A stretch of 64,000 nucleotides of DNA, taken from NCBI RefSeq assembly GCF_012396185.1, contig NZ_JAAXOW010000001.1, positions 868,001 to 932,000 on the forward strand, in the 5' to 3' direction. Shown here piece by piece: positions 42,554 to 51,442 of this stretch. The notes below the pieces were generated by a model. It did no database searches, was not told where the DNA came from, and saw nothing but the letters and a program-made list of their open reading frames with translations. This DNA is from Sanguibacter hominis ATCC BAA-789 (lineage in GTDB: Bacteria > Actinomycetota > Actinomycetes > Actinomycetales > Cellulomonadaceae). Within the stretch, counting starts at the first letter, position 1. Each line of letters opens with the position of its first letter. A program made the position numbers and the translations under genes.

Positions 42554-44199
42554 CGCCCACCTCCGCGCCCAAGCGCGCCCCCCGTCCCTTCGCCATGCCG
42601 CGCCTCACGAGTGTCCGCAGCGACGTCCTCGCCGGCGTCACCGTCGGGGTCGTCGCGCTCCCCCTCGCTCTCGCGTTCGGCATGAGCTCGGGTGTGGGCC
42701 CGGCCGCCGGTCTCGTCACGGCCGTCGTCGCCGGCGTCGTTGCCGCAGTGTTCGGCGGCTCCCGCGTGCAGGTCTCGGGCCCGACGGGCGCCATGGCAGT
42801 CGTCCTTGCGCCGCTGGTCGCCGTCCACGGCGCGGGCTCCGTCCCGCTCGTCGCCATCATGGCGGGCGTCATCGTCCTGGCGGCAGGCGTTGCGCGCCTC
42901 GGCCGGGTCGTCACCTTCATCCCGTGGCCCGTCGTCGAGGGTTTCACTCTCGGCATCGCGACGATCATCTTCCTGCAGCAAGTGCCCGCCACCGTCGGCG
43001 TTGTGGCGAAGGCCGGGGAGAACCCGCTGCTCACCGCGATCGACGTCATCCCGCGCGCAGGATCGACCGCCGCGTGGACGCTCGGAGCCGTCGCTGCGGT
43101 CGTCGCGATCATGCTCGTGCTGCCGCGCGTGTGGGCGGCGCTCCCCGCTTCGCTCATCGCGATCATCCTCGTCACGGTTGCCGCAGAGCTTCTCGACGCT
43201 CCGATCGCGCGCATCGGCGCGCTTCCCGACGCGCTGCCCGCCCCCTCGATCCCGGACGTCACGCCCGCGCTCCTCAGCGAGCTCCTCGGCCCCGCGTTCG
43301 CAGTCGCGGCGCTCGCGGCGATCGAGTCGCTCCTGTCGGCGCGCGTGGCCGCGACCATGCCGTCCGAGACGCTTCCCGAAGACGCCCGCCGCTACGACCC
43401 AGACCGGGAGCTCGTCGGCCAGGGCCTTGCGAGCGTCGCCGCTGGCCTCTTCGGCGGCATGCCGGCGACCGGTGCGATCGCACGGACAGCCGTCAACGTG
43501 CGCGCCGGCGCGCAGACGCGGCTCGCCGCCGTCGTTCACGGTCTCGTCATCCTCGTCCTCATCTACGCGGCGACCGCGCCCGTCGGGCGCATCCCGCTCG
43601 CTGCGCTCTCGGGCGTCCTCATCGTGACGGCGTTCCGCATGGTCGACATCCGCGCGGTGCGCACGGTGCTGCGTTCGACGCGGGGCAGCGCGCTCGTGCT
43701 CGTCGTGACCGCCATCGTGACGATCGCGGTCGATCTGGTGCAGGCGATCATCGTTGGCCTGGCGGCTGCGGCGCTGCTCGCGCTGCGCGCGATCTCGCGC
43801 GCGTCGGTCGTGCACCGTCAACCCTTGCCCGGCCCCGCAACCCACGGTGACGAGCACATCGCCCTGTTCCGGCTCGACGGATCTATGTTCTTCGGCGCGG
43901 CCGACCGCATCGCTGAGACCGTGCTGCGCGACCACGGTGCGCGCGTTGTCGTGCTGCGGCTCTCAGGCCTGAGGCTCGTCGACGCGACGGGAGCGCACGC
44001 GCTGGCCGAGCTCGTGGGGACGCTCGAGCGGACGGGCGTCACAGTTCTGGTCAAGGGTGTCCAGGAGCAGCACCGTCCCGTGCTCACGCGCGTGGGCGTC
44101 CTCGACGAGCTTGCGAGCGAGCACCACCTCTTTGACGACCTCGACGCCGCGATCGCGCACGCGCGCGACCACATCGCCCGCGAGACGTCGCCGAGGTAG
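42550..44199 (+). CDS. SulP-family anion transporter with STAS domain
   Basis: A 549-aa transporter of sulphate, bicarbonate or organic anions. The N-terminal SLC26-like domain has LAGVTVGVVALPLALAFGMS then GVGPAAGLVTAVVAG and the core SRVQVSGPTGAMAVVLAPLV. About 11-14 helices. The STAS domain at 440-540 has VVVLRLSGLRLVDATGAHAL with the regulatory D-x-T-G. ATG set by the overlap with the leader ORF. No carbonic anhydrase or cys gene is adjacent, so the substrate is open. Confidence 0.9.
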   Translation: MTPTSAPKRAPRPFAMPRLTSVRSDVLAGVTVGVVALPLALAFGMSSGVGPAAGLVTAVVAGVVAAVFGGSRVQVSGPTGAMAVVLAPLVAVHGAGSVPLVAIMAGVIVLAAGVARLGRVVTFIPWPVVEGFTLGIATIIFLQQVPATVGVVAKAGENPLLTAIDVIPRAGSTAAWTLGAVAAVVAIMLVLPRVWAALPASLIAIILVTVAAELLDAPIARIGALPDALPAPSIPDVTPALLSELLGPAFAVAALAAIESLLSARVAATMPSETLPEDARRYDPDRELVGQGLASVAAGLFGGMPATGAIARTAVNVRAGAQTRLAAVVHGLVILVLIYAATAPVGRIPLAALSGVLIVTAFRMVDIRAVRTVLRSTRGSALVLVVTAIVTIAVDLVQAIIVGLAAAALLALRAISRASVVHRQPLPGPATHGDEHIALFRLDGSMFFGAADRIAETVLRDHGARVVVLRLSGLRLVDATGAHALAELVGTLERTGVTVLVKGVQEQHRPVLTRVGVLDELASEHHLFDDLDAAIAHARDHIARETSPR

Positions 44200-44241
44200 G
44201 CGGCGGGCGGGCCCCGGCTGCCACGGCGCCCGAAGAACTCC

Positions 44242-44312
44242 GCCGAGGTAGGGCCTCCCATTCGAGATCGGGCGTTGTAGGGCCCGATCTCGCGTGCAGA
44301 CACCCACCTCAG
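44242..44312. repeat. Dispersed palindromic repeat, copy B
   Basis: GCCGAGGTAGGGC begins at 44242. Inner arms CGAGATCGGGC (44263-44273) and GCCCGATCTCG (44282-44292) are a perfect 11-bp hairpin. The outer arm CCCACCTC (44303-44310) pairs with GAGGTAGGG with one bulge. It lies between convergent sulP and the secreted protein and may act as terminator. Its inner hairpin and flank match copy C closely. Confidence 0.65.
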
Positions 44313-44369
44313 CGCCTGGGCGGCGGGTCCGGCAGCGCCTGGGCGGGCCGCCCGCGGACGACGCCGTGG

Positions 44370-46121
44370 CTAGCTGAAGGAGATCGTCGCCAGGCGGGTC
44401 GTCTTGCCCTTCTTCACCGTGATGACTCGCGACTTCTTGAGCGTCTTGCCCTGGTAGTACGCGTCGCGGAACCCTCCGACGGTGAAGGTGGCGCCCATGC
44501 GCGATGCGTCGCGCACGATGACGCGGTAGCGCCCCGGAGCGATCTCACCCAGCACGAAGCGCCCGGAGTCCTTCGCCTTGCGCTCGTAGCGCGCTGACGT
44601 GCCGACGCCCTTGAGGATGACCGTGCCGGGGTAGCCCTTCCCGCCCGCCTTGATCCGGCCCGCGACCTGACCGCCGGCAGGGTTGATGACGACCGTCGTC
44701 GTCCGGCCTGCGCGCACGGTGACCTTCCTGACGTACTCGCGCTCCGAGGCTCGGAGCCGGAGCGTGTACGTGCCTGCACGCATGTCGTAGAACTTCAGGC
44801 CGTTCGCCCGCGCGATCCGGACGTTCGACGAGTTCCACAGCTCCGTGTCGAGGAAGTGCTTGTCCTTGAGGTGCCGGCCAATCTTGATCTTGAGGTCACC
44901 CCGCTTGGCGGGCATCGTGAGCGTGAGCTTCGTGTTGACCGTCTCGCCAGCACCGACCGCGACCTCGAGAGACTGACGGGTTGATGGTACGTAGACCTCG
45001 TAGGTGCCGGCGGCGAGGAATCGGAAGACGGCCTCGTCCGCCCCCGGGTCTTCCCAGATCTGCTGCTCCTCGAGGAAGTTGCCGCGAGAATCCAACAGGT
45101 AGACCGGCGTCGTGTAGCTGTCCTGGCCCATGGGGCCTGAGAACGCGATGTACAGGGTCGACGTCCCAGACCCTGCCGGGCGGTCGATCGTCACGTCTCC
45201 CAGGTCGAGCGTCTTGCCCTTCCGCACCTTCGCGGTCTTGACCGTGGTCGTGTAGTTCCCCTGGTCGGGGCCGCGGAAGGAGAGCTCGTACGCGCCCAGC
45301 CCCTTGACCCCGAGCGTGAACCGGCCGTTCGCGTCCGACCGCCACCGTGCCTGGTTGTCGCCGATGATCGCGCGGCCGTGGACATCCACCCTCCCGAGCG
45401 GGCGGCCGGCACGGTCGACGACGCGGCCCGTGATCTTCGCTGGCGGCACGACCCGCACGGCGGGGACGTTCTCGGTCACGTGGCCGCCAGGGGCGACGAC
45501 GAAGCTCTTCGCGGCCGCTTCGGACGTCACACCGCCGGAGTACGTCGTCTTGGTCGCTTCCTGACCGACGACACCCTTGGCGATCCTGAGGACAAACGTG
45601 CCGGGGCTGACGACGAGCGCGTACCGTCCGTCGGCGTCGGTCTTCGTTCGCGCGCCGTTCAGGTACCCCTTCCCGAACCTGCTCCGGGCTGTGACGGCGA
45701 CACCCGCCACCGGCTTCGAGCCGAGCGTGACGCGTCCCGAGATCGTCTGGGCGGCGGTGATCCGCATCGTGACCTTCACCGACTCGCCTGCGGCGACAGT
45801 GACGAGCGCGGTGCGCTCCGCTTCTGTCCCGAGGAGGTCGCGGATGACCAGCCGGTACGAGCCGGGCGCGATGCCGGTGTATCGGGTCCACCCGCCGCTA
45901 CCGACAGGAGTCACGACGAGGAGATCGCCGCTGCCGGCATCTTCCCTTTCGAGGCTCTCGAGGTCGACGCGAGACTGCCTGATCACCTGGTCGTCCTGGG
46001 TACGCACCTGTACGGCGATCGAGGCAGTCGCCTCGGCAGAGTACGCGGGGGCGGTTCCCGCCACGAGCCCGGCAAGTGTGAGCAGCCCGGCGAGCAATGC
46101 GGCGATGAGACGTCTGAACAT
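44370..46121 (-). CDS. Secreted multi-domain carboxypeptidase-regulatory-like/Cna-B-like protein
   Basis: A 583-aa exported protein: signal peptide MFRRLIAALLAGLLTLAGL ending near AYSAEA. Then come about six repeated beta-sandwich units with the pattern ITGRVVDRAGRPLGRVDVHG, TDADGRYALVVSPGTFVLRI, SDANGRFTLGVKGLGAYELS and SGRFVLGEIAPGRYRVIVRD. This G-R-F/Y...PG-Y-x-L/V pattern is typical of CarboxypepD_reg/Cna-B folds. No LPXTG anchor or enzyme motif. It is Lys-rich near the end. Copies B and C of the palindromic repeat bracket the gene. It is likely an adhesin or wall-associated scaffold. Confidence 0.75.
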   Translation of the reverse strand: MFRRLIAALLAGLLTLAGLVAGTAPAYSAEATASIAVQVRTQDDQVIRQSRVDLESLEREDAGSGDLLVVTPVGSGGWTRYTGIAPGSYRLVIRDLLGTEAERTALVTVAAGESVKVTMRITAAQTISGRVTLGSKPVAGVAVTARSRFGKGYLNGARTKTDADGRYALVVSPGTFVLRIAKGVVGQEATKTTYSGGVTSEAAAKSFVVAPGGHVTENVPAVRVVPPAKITGRVVDRAGRPLGRVDVHGRAIIGDNQARWRSDANGRFTLGVKGLGAYELSFRGPDQGNYTTTVKTAKVRKGKTLDLGDVTIDRPAGSGTSTLYIAFSGPMGQDSYTTPVYLLDSRGNFLEEQQIWEDPGADEAVFRFLAAGTYEVYVPSTRQSLEVAVGAGETVNTKLTLTMPAKRGDLKIKIGRHLKDKHFLDTELWNSSNVRIARANGLKFYDMRAGTYTLRLRASEREYVRKVTVRAGRTTTVVINPAGGQVAGRIKAGGKGYPGTVILKGVGTSARYERKAKDSGRFVLGEIAPGRYRVIVRDASRMGATFTVGGFRDAYYQGKTLKKSRVITVKKGKTTRLATISFS

Positions 46122-46197
46122 GAGAGCCCCCTACGCTGCGAACCGCACCCGAATCGGCCATAGCGCCCAGGGAGCACGCGCCGCCAGGGCGGTTCGT

Positions 46198-46265
46198 CGA
46201 GGTAGGCGGCCCCTCGCCAGATCGGGGACTACAGGGCCCGATCTCGCGTGGGAGCGCCTACCTCG
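46198..46265. repeat. Dispersed palindromic repeat, copy C
   Basis: Outer arms CGAGGTAGGCG (46198-46208) and CGCCTACCTCG (46255-46265) are a perfect 11-bp inverted repeat. Inner arms AGATCGGG (46219-46226) and CCCGATCT (46237-46244) form a nested hairpin. Read in reverse complement it aligns with copy B, including the GAACTCC flank. Confidence 0.65.
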
Positions 46266-46278
46266 GCGGAAGGGGAGT

Positions 46279-47355
46279 TCAGGCGGTGCGGCGTGCGCGG
46301 ACGTCGGCGGCGAGCTCGCGCAGGAGCGTCGCGGTCGTCTCCCAGTCGATGCACGCGTCGGTGACGGACTGACCGTAGGTCAGGCCGCTCGGCGCGGGCT
46401 TCTGCGCGCCGGCGACGATGAAGCTCTCCATCATGATCCCCGCGATGCCAGCGTTGCCTGCAGCGATCGACGCGCCGATCTCGCGGACGACCTCCGCCTG
46501 ACGGACGTGGGACTTCCCGGAGTTGCCGTGGGACGCGTCGATCATGAGGCGAGGCTCGAGGCCTGCCGTGGTCACGACGTCGAGCGCGGCTGCGACGGAC
46601 GCGTCGTCGTAGTTGGGGCCGCCGCGGCCGCCGCGGAGGATGACGTGGCAGTCCGGGTTGCCGGCCGTCGCGACGGCCGCAGCGCGGCCGGCGGAGTCGA
46701 CGCCGAAGAACGTGTGCTCGGCGGCGGCGGTGATGCAGCCGTCGACGGCGATCTGGACGTCGCCGTCGGTCGCGTTCTTGAAGCCGACCGGCATGGACAG
46801 GCCGGACGCGAGCTGGCGGTGCACCTGCGACTCGGCGTTGCGGGCGCCGATCGCTCCCCACGAGACGGCGTCGGCGATGAACTGCGGGCTCGTGGGCTCG
46901 AGGAACTCGCACGCCGCCGGGACACCCTCGTCGAGCACGCCGAGCAGGACCTCCCGGGCGAGGCGCAGGCCGCGCTGGATGTCGTGGCTGCCGTCGAGGC
47001 CGGGGTCGTTGATGAGGCCCTTCCAGCCGACGGTCGTGCGCGGCTTCTCGAAGTAGACGCGCATGACCACGCACAGGTCCTCGGCCAGCTCAGGAACGAG
47101 GGCTGCGAGGCGGCGCGCGTAGTCGAGCGCCGCGTCGGCGTCGTGCACGGAGCAGGGGCCGACGACGACGAGCAGACGGTCGTCGATGCCGCTCAGCACG
47201 GCGCGGACCTCGTCGCGCGAGCGCGCCACCAGGTCGGCGTTGGCGCCGGTCAGCGGGAGGTCGGCGAGCATCTCCGCGGGGGTGGGCAGCGGTGCGAGCT
47301 CGCGGACGCGAAGGTCGCTGGTGCTGGGTGCCGCGAGAGGCGCGGTGGCGGTCAT
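46279..47355 (-). CDS. aroG: 3-deoxy-7-phosphoheptulonate (DAHP) synthase, class I
   Basis: A 358-aa enzyme that joins phosphoenolpyruvate and erythrose 4-phosphate in the first step of aromatic amino acid synthesis. Type I motifs: LLVVVGPCSVHDADAALDYA, VMRVYFEKPRTTVGWKGLIN, GARNAESQVHRQLASGLSMP, VGFKNATDGDVQIA, LRGGRGGPNYD and LMIDASHGNSGK. It lies 151 bp after an aromatic leader peptide and an attenuator hairpin, so it is controlled by Trp/Tyr/Phe supply. Which aromatic amino acid inhibits the enzyme cannot be read here. Confidence 0.95.
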   Translation of the reverse strand: MTATAPLAAPSTSDLRVRELAPLPTPAEMLADLPLTGANADLVARSRDEVRAVLSGIDDRLLVVVGPCSVHDADAALDYARRLAALVPELAEDLCVVMRVYFEKPRTTVGWKGLINDPGLDGSHDIQRGLRLAREVLLGVLDEGVPAACEFLEPTSPQFIADAVSWGAIGARNAESQVHRQLASGLSMPVGFKNATDGDVQIAVDGCITAAAEHTFFGVDSAGRAAAVATAGNPDCHVILRGGRGGPNYDDASVAAALDVVTTAGLEPRLMIDASHGNSGKSHVRQAEVVREIGASIAAGNAGIAGIMMESFIVAGAQKPAPSGLTYGQSVTDACIDWETTATLLRELAADVRARRTA

Positions 47356-47454
47356 GGTCGAGCTCCGATTCCTTGGTTCTGGTCAGGTACGGCCTGCTCA
47401 GACGGAGCCTCGGCGGCCGTCCCGCACGCGGAGTCGGCCCGTCTGAACGACGAA

Positions 47455-47481
47455 GGGCCGAGACGTCGCGCGTCTCAGCCC
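47455..47481 (-). terminator. Attenuator terminator upstream of aroG
   Basis: An 11-bp stem with one G-T pair: CGTCTCAGCCC (47471-47481) with GGGCCGAGACG (47455-47465), loop TCGCG. On the minus strand it is followed by TTCGTCGTT. It lies between the leader stop and aroG. An 8-bp competitor pairing, CTGGCTCC (47486-47493) with GGAGCCAG (47535-47542), joins leader codons 11-13 to the stretch just before the terminator. Confidence 0.7.
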
Positions 47482-47506
47482 TGTGCTGGCTCCGGGTGGA
47501 TGTTGG

Positions 47507-47572
47507 TCAGGCAGCAGCCCGCTCGGCCCCACCAGGAGCCAGCGTAAAGCGCCAATACCAACGGTTGTTCAT
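47507..47572 (-). CDS. Aromatic leader peptide of aroG (Trp-Tyr-Trp-Arg-Phe)
   Basis: A 21-codon ORF, MNNRWYWRFTLAPGGAERAA plus a final A, whose codons 5-9 read Trp-Tyr-Trp-Arg-Phe. TAGCCT (47585-47580) lies 7 nt before ATG, so the mRNA is leaderless. With the downstream hairpins this is a classical amino acid attenuator: ribosome stalling at Trp/Tyr/Phe codons would favour read-through into aroG. Similar aromatic leaders are known before DAHP synthase genes in actinobacteria. Confidence 0.8.
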   Translation of the reverse strand: MNNRWYWRFTLAPGGAERAAA

Positions 47573-47713
47573 GACGGGGAGGCTAGCACAGGGCGTCTTG
47601 CCTGCCGAGTAGTGCGTCCGCCTGCTGGTCAGGCGTGGCCGCCCGGGGAGACGCGGGGTGTGCGGAAAAGCAGGTCGCCTGCATGGTGGGTCGAAAGTCC
47701 CACCCCGCGGAGA

Positions 47714-47761
47714 CCACTACATCTAGTCTACTTACACGAACGTAGGCACAAGATGTAGTGG
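47714..47761. promoter_or_regulatory. Paired NrdR boxes upstream of nrdDG
   Basis: CCACTACATCTAGTCT (47714-47729) and GCACAAGATGTAGTGG (47746-47761) each fit the NrdR box acaCwAtATaTwGtgt at about 12 of 16 positions. They are 32 bp apart, three helical turns, the usual spacing. Their outer parts, CCACTACATCT and AGATGTAGTGG, are exact inverted repeats. TAGTCT at 47724 may be the -10 box, so NrdR binding would block transcription. Confidence 0.75.
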
Positions 47762-47786
47762 CGACAGGGACTGGGGCGGACAAGAG

Positions 47787-50024
47787 ATGACCATCATCGC
47801 GGACGGGACAGAACGAGCAGAGGCCCCCACACCCGACCGCGAGGACCCCAGCGGCCCCGCCCTCAGCGTCCGCAAGCGCGACGGACGCACCCTCCCGTTC
47901 GACTCGACCCGCATCCGGGCCGCCATCACCAAGGCGTTCCTCGAGGTCCACGGCGAGGTCAGCCCGCTGCACGACCTCACGATCACCGACCTCGTCGAGC
48001 GCACGCTCGACGAGCTCCGCACCCGCTACGCCGGCGAGGTGCAGATCTACGAGATCCAGAACGTCGTCGAGCACACGCTGCTCTCCTCGCACGAGTACGA
48101 CGTCGCGAAGGTCTACATCGACTACCGCGTGCAGCGCGACCTCGCGCGCTCGCAGTCCGTCGACGTCAACCACTCGATCGGGCAGCTCATCGGCAAGGAC
48201 TCGTCCGTCGTCCACGAGAACGCCAACAAGGACGCCGACGTCTTCAACACGCAGCGCGACCTCACGGCCGGCGCCGTCGGCAAGGCCATCGGCCTGCGCA
48301 TGCTGCCCGACCACGTCGCCAACGCGCACACCAAGGGCGACATCCACTACCACGACCTCGACTACCACCCCTACGCGCCGATGACGAACTGCTGCCTCAT
48401 CGACTTCCACGCGATGCTCTCCGAGGGCTTCCGCATCGGGAACGCGCAGGTGTCCCCGCCGCGCTCCATCCAGACGGCGACGGCACAGATCACGCAGATC
48501 ATCGCCAACGTCTCCTCGAGCCAGTACGGCGGCTGCTCGGTCAACCGCATCGACGAGCTCCTCGCCCCGTACGCGGAACGCAACTTCGCAAAGCACCTCG
48601 CCGACGCCGAACGCTGGATCGAGGACGAGTCGCGCCGCGACGAGTACGCCCGGGAGAAGACCCGCAAGGACATCTACGACTCGATGCAGTCCCTCGAGTA
48701 CGAGATCAACACCCTGTTCACGTCCAACGGGCAGACGCCGTTCACGTCCGTGGGCTTCGGCCTCGGGACCGGGTGGTTCGAGCGTGAGATCCAGCGCGCG
48801 ATCCTCGAGGTGCGCATCCTCGGCCTCGGCAAGGAGCGCCGCACGGCGATCTTCCCGAAGCTCATCTTCACGCTGCGCCGCGGGGTCAACCTCGAGCAGG
48901 GCGACCCGAGCTACGACATCAAGCAGCTCGCGGTCGAGTGCGCGACCAAGCGCATGTACCCCGACATCCTCAGCTACGACAAGATCGTCGAGATCACGGG
49001 CTCGTTCAAGGTGCCGATGGGTTGCCGCTCCTTCCTCCAGGGCTGGAGCGACGCCGCGGGCCGCGACGTCGTCGAGGGCCGCATGAACCTCGGCGTCGTG
49101 ACGCTCAACGTCCCGCGCATCGCTCTCGAGACGCGCGGCGACATCGAGGGGTTCTGGGCGCTGCTCGAGCAGCGCCTCGAGATCGTCCACGACGCGCTCC
49201 TCTACCGCGTCGAACGGTGCAAGGAAGCGGTGCCCGCGAACGCGCCCATCCTGTACCGGCACGGTGCGTTCGGCGAGCGCCTCGCCCCGGACGACGACGT
49301 CGACTCGCTGTTCCGCGGCGGCCGCGCGACCGTGTCGCTCGGGTACATCGGCCTCTACGAGGCCGCGGCCGCGTTCTTCGGCGGCGAGTGGGAGTCCGAC
49401 CCAGAGGCGAAGGAGTTCACTCTCCGTGTCCTGCGGACCTTGTCGGAGCGCGCCCGTGCGTGGACCGCGGAGCACGGTTACCAGTTCTCCGTCTACGCGA
49501 CGCCGAGCGAGAGCCTGACGGACCGCTTCGCGCGGCTCGACGCGAAGAAGTTCGGGGACGTCGAGAACATCACCGACAAGGGCTACTACACGAACTCGTT
49601 CCACTACGACGTCCGCAAGGACCCGACGCCGTTCGAGAAGCTCGACTTCGAGAAGGTCTACGCACCCCTGACGTCGGGCGGGTTCATCCACTACTGCGAG
49701 TACCCGGTCCTGCAGCAGAACCCCAAGGCCCTCGAGGCAGTCTGGGACTACGCGTACGACCGCGTCGGCTACCTCGGCACGAACACGCCGATCGACCACT
49801 GCCTCGAGTGCGACTTCCACGGCGACTTCACGCCCACCGCGCGCGGCTTTGCGTGCCCGGCGTGCGGCAACGACGACCCGCGCACGTGCGACGTCGTCAA
49901 GCGCACCTGCGGCTACCTCGGCAACCCGCAGCAGCGGCCCATGGTCCGCGGCCGCCACATCGAGATCTCCTCGCGCGTCAAGCACATGGCGGGCAGCACG
50001 GGGTCGCTTCCTGATGGCGCGTGA
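47787..50024 (+). CDS. nrdD: Anaerobic (class III) ribonucleoside-triphosphate reductase
   Basis: A 745-aa glycyl-radical enzyme that makes deoxyribonucleotides without oxygen. N-terminal ATP cone: LSVRKRDGRTLPFDSTRIRA. The catalytic barrel follows, with GGCSVNRIDELLAPYAERNF. The zinc site is C-x2-C twice, in DHCLECDFHGDF and FACPACGNDDPR. Glycyl radical motif KRTCGYLGNP has Gly709. It is in an operon with the activase NrdG, overlapping by 11 bp. Presence implies growth at low oxygen. Paired NrdR boxes lie upstream. Confidence 0.97.
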   Translation: MTIIADGTERAEAPTPDREDPSGPALSVRKRDGRTLPFDSTRIRAAITKAFLEVHGEVSPLHDLTITDLVERTLDELRTRYAGEVQIYEIQNVVEHTLLSSHEYDVAKVYIDYRVQRDLARSQSVDVNHSIGQLIGKDSSVVHENANKDADVFNTQRDLTAGAVGKAIGLRMLPDHVANAHTKGDIHYHDLDYHPYAPMTNCCLIDFHAMLSEGFRIGNAQVSPPRSIQTATAQITQIIANVSSSQYGGCSVNRIDELLAPYAERNFAKHLADAERWIEDESRRDEYAREKTRKDIYDSMQSLEYEINTLFTSNGQTPFTSVGFGLGTGWFEREIQRAILEVRILGLGKERRTAIFPKLIFTLRRGVNLEQGDPSYDIKQLAVECATKRMYPDILSYDKIVEITGSFKVPMGCRSFLQGWSDAAGRDVVEGRMNLGVVTLNVPRIALETRGDIEGFWALLEQRLEIVHDALLYRVERCKEAVPANAPILYRHGAFGERLAPDDDVDSLFRGGRATVSLGYIGLYEAAAAFFGGEWESDPEAKEFTLRVLRTLSERARAWTAEHGYQFSVYATPSESLTDRFARLDAKKFGDVENITDKGYYTNSFHYDVRKDPTPFEKLDFEKVYAPLTSGGFIHYCEYPVLQQNPKALEAVWDYAYDRVGYLGTNTPIDHCLECDFHGDFTPTARGFACPACGNDDPRTCDVVKRTCGYLGNPQQRPMVRGRHIEISSRVKHMAGSTGSLPDGA

Positions 50025-50628
50025 GCCGCTCCCGGACTGGAGGTCCGACCGCCTCAGCCAGGGGCGTGTCGCGGACTACAAGCCGTTCGTCATGGTCGAC
50101 GGCGAGGGCGTGCGCTGCTCGCTGTACGTGAGCGGCTGCCCGTTCGCGTGCGAGGGCTGCTTCAACGAAGCAGCCTGGTCGTTCCGGTACGGGCAGGTGT
50201 TCGACGACGCGCTCGGCGACCGCATCGCCGCGGACCTCGCGCACGAGGCCGTGCAGGGCCTGACCCTGCTCGGCGGCGAGCCGTTCCTCAACACGGGCGT
50301 GTGCCTCGCCGTCGTGCGGCGGCTGCGTGCGACGCACGGCCGCGCGAAGGACGTGTGGGCGTGGAGCGGCTACACGTTCGAGGAGCTGCTCGCGTGGGCC
50401 GAGGCCGGGCACGACGACAAGGCCGAGCTCCTCGCCGAGGTGGACGTGCTCGTCGACGGGCGGTTCGACGTCACGCAGAAGGACCTGCGGCTCGCGTTCC
50501 GCGGGTCGCGCAACCAGCGCGTCATCGACGTGCCGGCTTCGCTCGCTGCGGGCCGCGCCGTCGCGTGGAGCGGCGTGCAGGACGCCTCCGCGACGTTCGA
50601 GCAGGTGGACCGGCGGGCGCTTGTCTGA
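50014..50628 (+). CDS. nrdG: Anaerobic ribonucleotide reductase activating protein
   Basis: A 204-aa radical SAM enzyme that puts the glycyl radical on NrdD. The cluster motif C-x3-C-x2-C is in VSGCPFACEGCFNEAAW. GLTLLGGEPFLNTG is the SAM-binding GGEP motif. DVWAWSGYTFEELL follows the family. ATG at 50014 is upstream of and overlaps the nrdD stop, so the two are coupled. Confidence 0.95.
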   Translation: MAREPLPDWRSDRLSQGRVADYKPFVMVDGEGVRCSLYVSGCPFACEGCFNEAAWSFRYGQVFDDALGDRIAADLAHEAVQGLTLLGGEPFLNTGVCLAVVRRLRATHGRAKDVWAWSGYTFEELLAWAEAGHDDKAELLAEVDVLVDGRFDVTQKDLRLAFRGSRNQRVIDVPASLAAGRAVAWSGVQDASATFEQVDRRALV

Positions 50629-50794
50629 TCGCGGTGCCGGGACGCCGGTGCACTCAGCCCCCCGACGGCCGGGACTCGCTGCCCACAGACGGGCGGCTGC
50701 AAGCAACTCCCCACAACGTTGGGCTGCGCCGTCCGCAGGACCGCGGCTCCCATCACCGGTCGCGCGGCCCTTGCGGCGTGACGATGATGAGGGC

Positions 50795-51382
50795 ATGGAC
50801 CTCAAGGACCACCTGCACGGATACCTGCGGAACCGGCGCTCTGACCTGCTGTCGAAGCTTGACGGGCTGAGCGAGCACGACGCGCGCCGCCCCATGACGG
50901 CCACCGGCACGAACCTTGCCGGGATCGTCAAGCACGTCGCGAGCGTCGAGGTGGGGTACTTCGGCGAGGTCTTCGAGCGCCCGTTCCCGACCCCGCTCCC
51001 GTGGTTCGACGACGACGCCGAGCCCGACGCGGACTTCTGGCTGCCCGAGGGGCAGACGGTGGCCGACGTCGTCGCGCTCCACCACGCGTGCGCCGCGCAC
51101 AGCGACGCGACGATCGAGGCGCTGCCGCTCGACGCCCCGGGCGTCGTTCCCTGGTGGGCTCCCGACCGTCGCGAGGTCACCCTCGGGCAGGTGCTCGTGC
51201 ACATGCTCGCGGAGACCGCCCGTCACGCGGGCCACGCGGACATCGTCCGCGAGACCCTCGACGGGACGGCGGGGATGGCCCCCGGCGACGGGATGGTGAC
51301 GCGACGCACGCCCGAGGAGTGGGCGACGCACCGGTCGCGGATCGAGGCAGCCGCCAGGGCGACGGTCATCGGCGCGGGCTGA
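50795..51382 (+). CDS. DinB/DUF664-family protein
   Basis: A 195-aa four-helix protein: MDLKDHLHGYLRNRRSDLLS, then TNLAGIVKHVASVEVGYFGE, a middle HHACAAHSDATIEAL, and VLVHMLAETARHAGHADIVR. The His residues in KHVA and the AETARHAGHAD motif fit the three-His metal site of DinB/YfiT proteins. Bacillithiol or mycothiol S-transferase activity is known in relatives; here untested. Monocistronic. Confidence 0.75.
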   Translation: MDLKDHLHGYLRNRRSDLLSKLDGLSEHDARRPMTATGTNLAGIVKHVASVEVGYFGEVFERPFPTPLPWFDDDAEPDADFWLPEGQTVADVVALHHACAAHSDATIEALPLDAPGVVPWWAPDRREVTLGQVLVHMLAETARHAGHADIVRETLDGTAGMAPGDGMVTRRTPEEWATHRSRIEAAARATVIGAG

Positions 51383-51442
51383 GGCTCCGCTCACCACACG
51401 AGCGCTCGGAACACCGGAGACGCCACCGCGGTTGTACCGACC

